In this document: one piece after another, positions 8,731 through 17,020 of the stretch | Position numbering within the stretch: the first letter of the stretch is position 1 | Layout: each line of letters begins with the position of its first letter | NCBI RefSeq assembly: GCF_000829195.1 | Contig: NZ_AP013294.1 | Span: forward strand, 3,173,001 to 3,237,000 | From: Bacillus sp. OxB-1 | GTDB taxonomy: Bacteria; Bacillota; Bacilli; Bacillales_A; Planococcaceae | Length of the DNA: 64,000 nucleotides | Direction of reading: 5' to 3' | Made by a program: the position numbers and the translations under genes | Notes under the pieces: model-generated | Told to the model about the DNA's origin: nothing | The model's database searches: none | Seen by the model: only the letters and a program-made list of their open reading frames with translations

Positions 8731-8766
8731 GCGACCTGTCCCCAGATAGCAGACAGGTCGCTTTTT
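8731..8766 (+). terminator. Rho-independent terminator downstream of the MerR gene
   Basis: GCGACCTGTC pairs with GACAGGTCGC around an 11-nt loop and is followed by TTTTT on the plus strand. A close relative of this stem occurs at 13649-13678. Confidence 0.85.
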
Positions 8767-8774
8767 CGATTTGT

Positions 8775-8948
8775 TTATTCCATATATCCAGCGGGGTCCG
8801 CTTCCACTCCAAACCATACATGCGCATATCCGTCGTGAATGCCGAAGCCCATTACAGTCAAGTCTGCCCAAAATCCGTTTCCGATAATGACGTTGTTATG
8901 ATTATAGGCGAATGTACAGGATTTCCAGTCGTATCTAGCATAATCTAA
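8775..8948 (-). pseudogene. C-terminal fragment of an unidentified protein
   Basis: The minus-strand frame ending in TAA at 8775 reads LDYARYDWKSCTFAYNHNN and ends in HVWFGVEADPAGYME. It is aromatic-rich and protein-like, with ordinary codon use. No start or RBS exists for it, because upstream of about 8948 the same DNA is taken by the promoter and start of the divergent tyrosine-rich gene. I take it to be the 3' end of a truncated gene, but do not recognise the family. Confidence 0.35.
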
Positions 8949-8971
8949 ATGAATGCAAAGGAGGAAAAATA

Positions 8972-9181
8972 ATGGTGCAATTTGATTATGATCGATATGG
9001 CAGATACGATCAAGATTATGGATATGATTACGACAATTATGGAAGACGTCACAGAAGACGACGTCCGCATTTTCAATATCCATTTTACCCATATTATCCA
9101 ACCTATCCAATCTACCCGCCGTACTATCCCTACAATCGTTATCCCTACTACCAACCATATAACCGTCCGTATGGCTATTAA
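8972..9181 (+). CDS. Small tyrosine-rich protein, spore-coat-like
   Basis: The 69-residue protein has over 20 Tyr and about 10 Pro. It consists of an acidic DYDRYGRYDQDYGYDYD head, a basic HRRRR centre, then YP/YY repeats (PFYPYYPTYPIYPPYYPY). It has no membrane segment. The ATG has a very strong RBS (AAAGGAGG, 9 nt upstream) and a terminator follows at once. Tyr-rich low-complexity proteins of this kind are cross-linked into Bacillus spore coats, and this organism is a spore former. A coat role is an inference from composition only. Confidence 0.6.
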   Translation: MVQFDYDRYGRYDQDYGYDYDNYGRRHRRRRPHFQYPFYPYYPTYPIYPPYYPYNRYPYYQPYNRPYGY

Positions 9182-9210
9182 TATAGAGGATGTTTAGAAT
9201 TAAAAAACAA

Positions 9211-9254
9211 GGACCGACAGAATCTTAGGATTAGATGCTGTCGGTCCCTTTTTA
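9211..9254 (+). terminator. Terminator of the tyrosine-rich protein gene
   Basis: GGACCGACAG pairs with CTGTCGGTCC, followed by CTTTTTATTTATT. Confidence 0.85.
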
Positions 9255-9465
9255 TTTATTTTCGCTAACTTATCTAAAGAAACAAACTCCGTTTCTTGCA
9301 CTTGATATGATTTTTTCCGGCTAACAATTCTGCATGCCTCCATTGACATTCGTATCACCTTAAAATATCAGACTATAATAATTTCATCGAATACTCATTA
9401 TAGTATAATGGATAACAGGTTAACTTTTGGGATAGAGATTTCTATGAAATTTGGGGAGTGAGAGC

Positions 9466-9909
9466 ATGACAAACAAAGCAGCAAATAAAGTAGGGGTGAC
9501 GATTGGCTCGCTTCAATTTATGGTCGAGCGGGGGAAAATTAAAGAGTTCGCGCTTGCTATCGGGGATGACAACCCTCTTTATTATGACGTGGAGACGGCA
9601 CGGGCGGCAGGGTTTAGAGATGTCCCCATTCCTCCCACCTTTCCGACGGTGATTGAGATGTGGGGAGGGCTCGATTTTGAAGCGCTTTTCGAAGTGCTTG
9701 AAATGAATCCGCTGAAAGTGCTCCATGGCGAGCAGGAATATACGTATCTTCAGGATATTTGTGCTGGCGATGAAATTACGGGGGAGATACGTGTAAAAGC
9801 GGATGAAGTGAAACGGGCCATGCGGCTAGTGACCTTAGAAGGGAAATTTATGAATCAACAAATGGAAGACGTGCTTCTATCGAAGAGTGTGGTCATTGAA
9901 CGGATGTAA
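9466..9909 (+). CDS. MaoC-type hydratase, FAS1-DH-like N-terminal subunit (non-catalytic partner)
   Basis: The 147-residue hot-dog-fold protein resembles the N-terminal half of two-domain MaoC hydratases. Where an active (R)-hydratase has the Asp-x4-His dyad (GDxNPxH), it has AIGDDNPLYYD. The His is replaced by Tyr, so it is probably the substrate-binding subunit of a heterodimer. Its catalytic partner is the gene at 11727, now separated by an IS110 element. ATG at 9466 is chosen because GGGGAG lies 7 nt before it, rather than the in-frame TTG at 9451. It is expected to act with its partner on (R)-3-hydroxyacyl/enoyl-CoA or ACP intermediates. Confidence 0.8.
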   Translation: MTNKAANKVGVTIGSLQFMVERGKIKEFALAIGDDNPLYYDVETARAAGFRDVPIPPTFPTVIEMWGGLDFEALFEVLEMNPLKVLHGEQEYTYLQDICAGDEITGEIRVKADEVKRAMRLVTLEGKFMNQQMEDVLLSKSVVIERM

Positions 9910-9989
9910 TCCGTTTATATTGGATAAGTCCATAACGAAAAAGGAGCATTCCTGTTAGAAGCTTTTTCGGGGACTTGAACACAAAAAGC

Positions 9990-10054
9990 CCTCTTGGTAT
10001 GATGCGGGGTGTCAAATCTGCACGAATTGACCCCTAATTTAGATACCAAGGAGG
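9990..10054 (+). promoter_or_regulatory. 5' hairpin that hides the IS110 transposase ribosome-binding site
   Basis: CCTCTTGGTAT (9990-10000) pairs with ATACCAAGGAGG (10043-10054), with one bulged base. An inner stem GGGGTGTCAA/TTGACCCC lies between them. The right arm contains the AAGGAGG of the transposase start at 10062. A transcript reading in from outside would fold and block translation, a known way for IS elements to limit accidental transposase synthesis. It may also be part of the element's left-end RNA. Confidence 0.6.
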
Positions 10055-10061
10055 ACTCATC

Positions 10062-11339
10062 ATGAATTTTACGCAAAACGCTAAAATTAATCAAGTCACG
10101 GATAAAACGCTGGTTATAGGAATGGACATCGCCAAGCGCACACATTACGCCTGCATGGTTGATGAACGTGGCCTGCTCCTCAAGAAGTCGTTCCCCGTAC
10201 ATCAATCGAGGCAAGGGTTCGAATACTTCTATGAATGTATTCTCAATGCCAAGAAACAATTCGGCAAAACCGATGTCATTATCGGCATCGAGCCAACCGG
10301 CCACTATTGGCTCAACCTGGCCTACTTTCTCGACGATCGGGGCATCCCCCTCGTCATATGCAATCCAATGCATGTAAAGAAATCCAAGGAACTTGACGAC
10401 AATCTTCAGACGAAGAACGACGCCAAAGATGCCCTTGTCATCGCCCGTTTAGTGAAAGACGGTCGATACAGCTATCCACGGATCTTGAGGGAAACAGAGG
10501 CTGAACTGCGTGTAGGTGCGACGCTCAAAGGCAATCTCACTGAGGAATTAAACGCTGTTAAAAACAAGATAATTCGCTGGACCGATCGCTATTTTCCGGA
10601 GTTTCAACAAGTGTTTCCGAGTTTCGGCAAGATGGCACTCGCTGCGTTGGAATGTACACCATTTCCTAACGATGTAGCGGGCAAAGAGCCGATTGAACTG
10701 GTTGAAATCTACCGGAATGTAGAGGGAATGAAATCCCCCCAGATACCGAAGGCAAAGAAACTTATTGATTCGGCGTATATTTCCATTGGCGTTACAGAAG
10801 GACAAACGATGGCCCGTATTGAAATCGCCACACTCGTCCAGCGCTATCGCCAACTTGAGAAGGAACTTGAATCACTTCAGGAACAGTTGACAGAGCTTAT
10901 TCAGGCGACGGTTGAGTATGAGTATCTTCAAACGGTTCCAGGCCTTGGAGACGCAACCATCATTGATTTACTATCTGAAATCGGTAGTTTCGCCCATTAT
11001 GATCATCCACGCCAACTACTTAAACTCGCGGGATTGACACTTAGGGAGAATTCTTCCGGACAGCACAAAGGACAGAAACGCATTTCGAAAAGGGGAAGAC
11101 GCCAACTACGTGCACTGCTCTTCCGTGTCATGATGCCGATGATCCGCCATAACAAGGCATTTCGACAACTGCATGAGTATTACACAACAAGACAGGTAAA
11201 CCCATTACGCAAGAAGCAGTCCATTGTAGTTCTCTGTGGGAAACTACTGAAGGTGCTGCACGCAATCTGTACGAAGCATATGGCATTTGACGCCGAGCAG
11301 ATGATGAGGGACATTCCCAAGCTCGAAAGAGCTGCCTAA
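10062..11339 (+). CDS. IS110-family DEDD transposase
   Basis: The 425-residue protein has an N-terminal RuvC-like domain with the DEDD set Asp22 (IGMDIAK), Glu77 (IGIEPTGHYW), Asp120 and Asp123 (KNDAKDA). A coiled-coil middle (about 255-282) follows. The C-terminal Transposase_20 domain (PGLGDATIIDLLSEIG, LAGLTLRENSSG) has a candidate nucleophile Ser at 331/332. The frame is intact. The protein should recombine element and target under guidance of an element-encoded RNA, as shown for IS110-family members. Confidence 0.95.
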   Translation: MNFTQNAKINQVTDKTLVIGMDIAKRTHYACMVDERGLLLKKSFPVHQSRQGFEYFYECILNAKKQFGKTDVIIGIEPTGHYWLNLAYFLDDRGIPLVICNPMHVKKSKELDDNLQTKNDAKDALVIARLVKDGRYSYPRILRETEAELRVGATLKGNLTEELNAVKNKIIRWTDRYFPEFQQVFPSFGKMALAALECTPFPNDVAGKEPIELVEIYRNVEGMKSPQIPKAKKLIDSAYISIGVTEGQTMARIEIATLVQRYRQLEKELESLQEQLTELIQATVEYEYLQTVPGLGDATIIDLLSEIGSFAHYDHPRQLLKLAGLTLRENSSGQHKGQKRISKRGRRQLRALLFRVMMPMIRHNKAFRQLHEYYTTRQVNPLRKKQSIVVLCGKLLKVLHAICTKHMAFDAEQMMRDIPKLERAA

Positions 11340-11640
11340 GCATTACATTCTGAGTGAATGACTAGAAAATTGGATGACACGGAGAAGCCGGCATTATATT
11401 TTCCATACGACCAATGAGTCCCCAAAGGAGCTTCGCCAGCCTCCGCCTTATGACTAGACCGAACGAAGGAATGTAGGCGCTTTGGACGCCAAGAGACATG
11501 GGAGGGTACGTCATCATAAGTTATGCGGAGATCCATAGTGCATCGTATACAGAGCTATCATCGCGACCAGTATTATCCAGCGATGACCGCGTAGCGTGCC
11601 CTTGTCTGTTTGAAGATTCAAATATCAAATAAATATGGTT
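11340..11640 (+). ncRNA. Candidate IS110 guide (bridge/seek) RNA region
   Basis: About 300 bp after the transposase stop hold no convincing gene but several potential stems, for example GGCG-loop-CGCC near 11472-11486. In IS110-family elements one non-coding end is transcribed into a structured guide RNA, and the longer non-coding end here is on the right, as in the IS1111-like subgroup. The position is supported by this logic only; no covariance model was run. Confidence 0.35.
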
Positions 11641-11726
11641 TAACGGTGTGTCAAAAAAATATTTTTGACGCCCTGATAACGGGTCAAACCGTTGATACAT
11701 CAACATTTATAGAGGGAGGATTTTTT

Positions 11727-12110
11727 ATGCAAGTATTAGAACCGATTGAAAAACCGGAGATCACACATCAACAGCTCGTGAAGTATGCGGGAGCCTCTGG
11801 TGATTTTAATCCCATCCATACCGTTGTTCCCGTTGGAGAGGAGGCTGGATTGGGGGGCGTGATCGCTCATGGCATGTTGGCGATGGGATTTGCCGGACAA
11901 GCCCTTGCGCAATGGTTTCCACGCAAAAACCTTCGGAATTTTAAGGTGAGATTCAAAAAGATGACCCGTCCTGGCGAAAAATTGACGATTTCAGGAAGTG
12001 TATTGGAAGAGGTGGAACGAGACGGCGAAGTATGGTTACTTGGGAAGGTGATTGTCGCAAGCGAGGAAGAAACGAAACTCGATGGACGATTTGAAGTAAT
12101 TAAAGAATAG
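11727..12110 (+). CDS. MaoC-family (R)-specific enoyl hydratase/dehydratase, catalytic subunit
   Basis: The 127-residue hot-dog protein has the complete hydratase-2 motif GASGDFNPIH, in which the Asp and His form the catalytic dyad, and the AHGMLAMGF helix typical of MaoC proteins. With the subunit at 9466 it would form a heteromeric hydratase acting on trans-2-enoyl/(R)-3-hydroxyacyl thioesters. Start: ATG at 11727 behind GAGGGAGG. The 39-codon in-frame extension upstream is IS110 end sequence. The natural promoter is probably lost to the IS110 insertion, so expression may depend on IS read-through. An IS4 copy starts 35 bp after the stop. Confidence 0.85.
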   Translation: MQVLEPIEKPEITHQQLVKYAGASGDFNPIHTVVPVGEEAGLGGVIAHGMLAMGFAGQALAQWFPRKNLRNFKVRFKKMTRPGEKLTISGSVLEEVERDGEVWLLGKVIVASEEETKLDGRFEVIKE

Positions 12111-12144
12111 GAATCTTGCTGAGTATCTATTGAATAAAACGTAC

Positions 12145-13544
12145 CACTAGCGTTGCATGAATATTAATTAAATATTCAGTCACCATTCTATCTTTATTTT
12201 TGCCAAAAAGGGAAGCACCTGAATAAAGGTAGCGCTGTCCATTTGGTAAGTTTATACAGTTATCCATAAGTGACGGGTCAGCAGGGATCGTTACGGTATG
12301 CTTCCACTCCTGATTCTACGAAGCCAATACCGGGACGACTCCCATAGATTAGCGGCTAGAATACGTGAAATCGCCAAGATGGATTTCCTGCTGTTTGTTT
12401 CCGATTGAATCAGGACGTTCAGACAATAGGCAATCAGAGCCAGATAAATCTGGTTTTTCACAGCGTATTCACTTTGACCGTAGAAATGCTTGATCTTCAC
12501 GTGCTGCTTGAGCCACTTGAAGAACAATTCGATGGCCCAGCGAGAACGGTAGATTTCGCTGATTTCCTCCGCGGAAATGTCGAAACGATTGGTGATCAGC
12601 CGCAATTCGCCCCCCTTGCCATCAGGGATGACAAGGATTCGGAAAACGTTCTCCGTACAGTTCGGATTGGCGCCTACGAACGCCATCGTGTCGGAAAGGG
12701 CATCACTCCCTTCCGGAAGGGAGAATGTGTGGATGGGATGCAGAACGGCATTCTTCTTCAACCGACAGACGAAGAAAAGCCCATCGTCCGTGAAGCGGTC
12801 AAACCGTTCATAATCCACATACCCGCGGTCGAAAACATACATGGCCTCCTTGTCGTCAACAAGCACTTCGAGTTGATTACGGTCGTGCTCCTTGGCGTTC
12901 GTGATGACCTCTTTGTCGGGGTAATGAGTGCCGTTTTCATCGAACACCAAGCGTATATGCAGCTTTACGCCGGCCTTGGTCTCCCGGAATTCGGCCCATT
13001 TAAAATGGTTTACGTTCAACGGGATCGTTGTGGAGTCGATGATTTTCAGGAGCAACCCCTTTTTGGGCGAAAGTTTTTGTACAGCGATCTGACTAACCAG
13101 TTGCATGAAAAGATTCGACAGAACCGTTGGATCCAACCGATTATTCTTTCTGGAAAGCTGCGACACACTGATGGAATCCACGCCGATCGCCCGTTGGAAA
13201 TCCCGGTTTGTCAGCGCTGCTTCCAGTGCGTGCAGGCTGTCTGACTCCATTAATTGAGCATACAGCATGAGAAGTGTGTAAGCTTGCGTCGTTAACTTCT
13301 TTGTATACCGGTCTTGCCCATGTATGGTCACAATTTCGTTGAATTTCTCAAAATCAATGGCATTCAGCCATTTACCAAATGAAGTTTTTCGTGTATTCTT
13401 GTCCATGAGTTGGTCCTTTGTATTGGATTTGGACAGGAACTACCTGTACCTTCCATTATAAAGGACTTTTTCTTTTGGATTCCTTAGATTTTTGAAGGTT
13501 TTATGAATTCCTAATCTTCAAAAGATATTAATGCAACACTAGTG
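12145..13544 (-). mobile_element. IS4-family insertion sequence, copy 2 (1400 bp), no target duplication
   Basis: It reads the same as 1905-3304 wherever compared and has the same 14-bp terminal repeats. Unlike copy 1 its flanks do not match: AAAACGTAC on the left, ATGTAAAGT on the right. The missing duplication means one flank was replaced after insertion, by an adjacent deletion/inversion or by recombination with another copy. Confidence 0.95.
12291..13406 (-). CDS. IS4-family DDE transposase, copy 2
   Basis: Translation is the same as the protein encoded at 2051-3166 (371 residues, Asp124/Asp193/Glu293 with the YRSRWAIELFFKWLK signature). Near-identity of the two copies argues for recent transposition or gene conversion. 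The frame is intact. Confidence 0.95.
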   Translation of the reverse strand: MDKNTRKTSFGKWLNAIDFEKFNEIVTIHGQDRYTKKLTTQAYTLLMLYAQLMESDSLHALEAALTNRDFQRAIGVDSISVSQLSRKNNRLDPTVLSNLFMQLVSQIAVQKLSPKKGLLLKIIDSTTIPLNVNHFKWAEFRETKAGVKLHIRLVFDENGTHYPDKEVITNAKEHDRNQLEVLVDDKEAMYVFDRGYVDYERFDRFTDDGLFFVCRLKKNAVLHPIHTFSLPEGSDALSDTMAFVGANPNCTENVFRILVIPDGKGGELRLITNRFDISAEEISEIYRSRWAIELFFKWLKQHVKIKHFYGQSEYAVKNQIYLALIAYCLNVLIQSETNSRKSILAISRILAANLWESSRYWLRRIRSGSIP

Positions 13545-13642
13545 ATGTAAAGTTTACCTATTTTAGATAACGGACCTGTATTGCTCATTGACAATGGTTT
13601 GGAGTAATAGCGCCCCTGTTGGATCTACGAAATAAACGAATA

Positions 13643-13685
13643 GAAAAAGCGACCTGCCACTCACTGGGGACAGGCCGCTTTTTCA
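13643..13685 (-). terminator. Terminator downstream of the dehydrogenase remnant (bidirectional)
   Basis: GCGACCTGCC and GGACAGGCCGC form the stem, with TTTTT on both strands. It lies just after the minus-strand stop of the remnant at 13728. Confidence 0.75.
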
Positions 13686-13727
13686 TATTGGGAGGGTTCG
13701 ACTTTATCGCTGGTTAGAGTACAACTT

Positions 13728-13802
13728 TTATGAGTACTCATAAAATCCTTTACCCGATTTCTTTCCTAAATGCCCCGCCTCTACCATTCTTTTCAGTAAC
13801 TC
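13728..13802 (-). pseudogene. 3' remnant of a 3-hydroxyacyl-CoA dehydrogenase (hbd-like) gene
   Basis: The minus-strand frame before the TAA at 13728-13730 reads ELLKRMVEAGHLGKKSGKG followed by FYEYS. This is the characteristic C-terminal end of 3-hydroxybutyryl/3-hydroxyacyl-CoA dehydrogenases (M-x-x-AG-x-LG-x-K-x-G-x-GFYEY). Only about 24 residues survive. They butt directly onto the stop codon of the broken chemotaxis receptor at 13810, so a deletion fused the two. It may be part of the same CoA pathway as the MaoC pair, now scattered by rearrangement. Confidence 0.7.
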
Positions 13803-13809
13803 TTTAAAA

Positions 13810-15786
13810 CTAAATCTTAAATTGGGAAATTGCTTCTTCAAGTTCAATTGCCATACTCGATAAATGTTGACTTGCTGCAGCGACTTCTTCAAGCGTCGCA
13901 GTCTGTTCTTCCGTTGCCGCCGCTACATTTTCAAATTCCTCTCCGGTTGAACGGACAAGTTCATCTACGCCCTGAATAATTTCGACGATTTGTCCACTAT
14001 CCAAGGAAAGCTGCTGTATGAATGAAGAGATGTCATGCATCTGCTTGGAGACCTGTGAAACACGGCTGTGTGCACGACTTCCGACCTTTTTTCACTTCAC
14101 GTGTGCCGCTTTTAATCGAAGTAATCGTAAGCTCTGTATCCGTCTGAATTTCCTTGATCAGATCTCCAATATGACCTGCCGCCTGTTGGGACTGTTCCGC
14201 AAGTTTCTTTACCTCACTTGCTACAACTGCAAAACCCTTTCCGTGTTCACCTGCACGCGCTGCTTCAATCGAAGCATTCAAGGGTAACAAATTTGTCTGG
14301 TTGGAAATCGCAACAATCGTATCCACAATCTGACCGATTTCGCTGGATCGCTTACCTAGCTTTTCCATCATGTCTTCCGATGTATTGACGGTATCTTCGA
14401 TGGTTTCCATTTGGGTAATTGCGGAAACAACTGCTTTTTCGCCCTGCTTTGCTTTTTGAACCGCTTCTTCAGAACTTCTTGGCACTGCATCCGAATCAGC
14501 AAACAATTTGTTAAGGGTCCCAGACATTCGACCAACTGTTTCGGTGGCCTCTCTTGTACTATCGATCTGCTGCATTGCTCCCTTCGACACCGACTCGGTT
14601 GTTTCTGCTACTCGTTGGGCAGCTTGTGCAGTCTGATCGGCACTCGCATTCAACTGTTCGGCCGAAGAAGCCACCTGTGAACCAGTACCTTTTACAATCC
14701 GGATAAGCCCATTCAGATCTCTGGACATATGGCCTAATTCATCATTCGAGCGGATATTGAGACGGTGCGTCAAATCTCCCACCGCTATTTGGTTGATCAT
14801 TCCGGACATCCCAGCAATATTTTTCAACATATATTTTAATAAAAAATTAATGAAAGCCACTAAAATGATCACTGAGATGATGAAATAGAATATCAGTTTT
14901 GTTGTCATACTTTTTACTGGCGCAACCACTTCGTCTTGAGTGACCGTCGTCGCTACAGACTAACCAGTAGTCTTAACTGGCTCATAACCAATGTAGTACT
15001 GTTGATCGTCAATCTCCACCGTCTTCAGTCCACTCTTTCCAGCGGTCATCTCTCTTGCAACCTCTCCGATATCTCCCGTTTGATTAGTAAGAGGCTCCTG
15101 CATTATCAGTTTCTCAACCGGACGATACATCACTTGCCCACTCGACGTTAGTAGCATGCTAAAACCTGTTTGCCCTATTTTCGATTCCTCCATAATGGAA
15201 GGCAAGGAATCAAGAAAGAGATCAACTGCTACAATACCTACTGTTTCATTATCCACCTTAACCTGTTTCATCACGCTTAAAATTACTTTTCCAAATACTT
15301 GGTCCATATACGGCTCTGTAAAATATACCCCTTCCATTTCCTTCACCGGCTCGTACCAAGGCCTACTGTACAGATCAAAATCAGGAGCGGAAAGAACATC
15401 ACCCGTCCCCGTCAAAAAGTTTGCCTTCTCGCTCGCCACCCAGATCATCGCCACATCCGGATTCATGCTTTTAATTGCTTCCAGTGATAGATTCATGTCG
15501 TTATAATAGGCATTGGCCAATGCCTCTTCACGTGAGAGCGCCGTCTCTAGGTAATGAAGCACAGTTTGGTCAGCTGTAATTTGGTTGACTAGCGCCCCTT
15601 TTACCATTAAAAAACTTTCTACATCCTTAACAACAGATTTACTTTTACTGGATAACTCCGTTTCGGTATACCGGGTCATGATTTCTCTTGTATCCAAGCT
15701 CACAACAATAGCCGTAATCACCATAACTACAGCAATTGCGGCCAAAAAATCAGTGATACCTTTGTCGAAATACTTTGCCGCTTCAT
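13810..15786 (-). pseudogene. Methyl-accepting chemotaxis receptor, broken by frameshifts and a nonsense codon
   Basis: The expected layout is present in pieces: N-terminal membrane segment, dCache-like sensor domain (SRPWYEPVKEMEGVYFTEPY), second membrane segment ([17 protein letters not shown]), HAMP, then the signalling hairpin ([20 protein letters not shown]). The gene is damaged in at least three places. The ATG at 15786, behind AGGAGG, runs out of frame in a T-run at 15744-15749. A TAG at 14960-14962 stands where the frame continues [10 protein letters not shown], most likely a Trp codon lost. One or more indels near 14040-14090 shift the frame before the end QLSLDSGQIVEII. The protein cannot be made whole. 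Confidence 0.85.
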
Positions 15787-16396
15787 TTAAATACCTCCTG
15801 AAAAATATATAACTGACTATACTAGTGATTTAGTGAATATGTACCAACTGATTATACCTCAAATTAGGCCATATATCATGACTACAGAGAAATTTAAACA
15901 AAGATGCAACTTTTAAAGCAACATCTACGTATAATTTTCGACAAATCGATGACTCAATTATTAGCAAAGTAGCGGGTACTGTTTCTAATAATTATTTAGA
16001 AGTTAGGAGTTAGTGAAAAATCATGAAGGAAGTGATCTAACAGATACTCAAACCTAATACGAAGAGCCTCTACTATCGCTTATTATTACTAATGAAAATT
16101 AAGCTACCTCTCTGCATAAACCTAAAGGGTTGAAACAATCTGTGTATTCAAGAAAGGCCGCAACATGTATGCCCATGCACCCTTTTGTGGCATCTTAATC
16201 GATCATGAATGGACAGAGTTTGCGGAAGCAATATAAGGAACTGAACCGCGTTAGCTGCCAGTCCCAGTAGACACTTGATTTCCGTATCACCCCATAGCAA
16301 TTTACAAAAAAGACCGCTAATAATACAAATTGGCAATAGCCATTCCATTCCAAATGTACTATGATTATTCATAATACATAAGGAGGAGATTTTCTC
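15787..16396. other. Gap of about 610 bp without a supportable gene
   Basis: This AT-rich, apparently decayed sequence lies between the receptor pseudogene and the Ltp gene. A minus-strand frame at 16148-16372 has a hydrophobic N-terminal half (MEWLLPICIISGLF) but no RBS and an implausible C-terminal half. I regard it as at most a relic of a small membrane protein. Confidence 0.5.
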
Positions 16397-16984
16397 ATGA
16401 AGAAACCATTTTATAAACGATGGTGGTTTATTGTGATTGTTGCACTTATCATTATCGGAGCACTTGCACCATCAGATGAAGAAAAAGAGGTAAGTGAAGC
16501 TGAACCGGAAAAGGTTGAAGTTTCAGCTGATGCAAAACCAGAAACTGAAAAAGAACCAGATGTGACAGATGAAGAAAAGAAAGCGGCCGCTGAACAGAAA
16601 GCGAAAGAAGAAGCAGAAGCTAAGGCCAAAGCAGAGGCCGAGAAAAAAACTAAAGAGGAAGCTAAGGCTAAAGAAGATAGCGTTCCTAGGGAACATAAAT
16701 CGGCTTTAAAGAAAGCGGAATCGTACGCAAAAACCATGCACATGTCAAAAGCAGGCATCTATGACCAATTAACTTCTGAATACGGAGAGAACTTCCCTGC
16801 CGAAGCAGCTCAATATGCTATTGATAACATTGTATTTGATTGGAAAGATAACGCATTAAAAAAAGCACAATCATATGCAGAAACTATGAATATGTCAGAT
16901 GCGGCTATTTATGATCAATTGATTTCGGAATACGGAGAACAATTCACTGCTGAAGAAGCGCAATACGCGATTGATAATTTATAA
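16397..16984 (+). CDS. Ltp-type superinfection-exclusion-like protein, membrane-anchored
   Basis: The 195 residues comprise an N-terminal membrane anchor (WWFIVIVALIIIGALA, residues 9-24), a long charged Glu/Lys/Ala linker (about 27-98) and two tandem repeats of about 45 residues. The repeats (about 100-146 and 147-195) share ALKKAxSYAxTMxMS and EYGExFxAExAQYAIDN. These are the helix-turn-helix units of the Ltp family, named for the streptococcal phage TP-J34 lipoprotein that blocks DNA injection by other phages. No lipobox Cys is present, so this is a transmembrane rather than lipoprotein version. RBS AAGGAGGAG is strong. It stands next to a prophage remnant, which fits a phage origin. Confidence 0.75.
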   Translation: MKKPFYKRWWFIVIVALIIIGALAPSDEEKEVSEAEPEKVEVSADAKPETEKEPDVTDEEKKAAAEQKAKEEAEAKAKAEAEKKTKEEAKAKEDSVPREHKSALKKAESYAKTMHMSKAGIYDQLTSEYGENFPAEAAQYAIDNIVFDWKDNALKKAQSYAETMNMSDAAIYDQLISEYGEQFTAEEAQYAIDNL

Positions 16985-16989
16985 TAAGA

Positions 16990-17019
16990 GAGCACCTCTT
17001 CCACTTGGATAGGGTGCTC
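16990..17019. terminator. Hairpin between the Ltp gene and the amidase remnant
   Basis: GAGCACC pairs with GGTGCTC around a 16-nt loop. T-runs are weak on both sides. It probably serves as a shared terminator of convergent genes. Confidence 0.5.
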
Positions 17020-17020
17020 C

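Larger units (their letters stand above)
9915..11690 (+). mobile_element. IS110-family element inserted between two MaoC genes (borders approximate)
   Basis: A DEDD transposase gene (10062-11339) with about 150 bp non-coding DNA upstream and about 350 bp downstream lies between two genes that normally adjoin. IS110 elements have no obvious inverted repeats and often no target duplication, so the ends cannot be fixed here. The long right-hand non-coding stretch is structured and may encode the element's guide (bridge) RNA. Confidence 0.75.

Noticed and set aside
15840-16150. Possible recombinase or IS remnant in the gap after the receptor pseudogene
   Set aside because: A few repeated words (AAGATGCAAC, AAGCAACATC) but no translated motif on either strand.
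16148-16372. 74-codon hydrophobic minus-strand frame
   Set aside because: No RBS, and the second half is His/Arg/Cys-rich and unlike a membrane protein.
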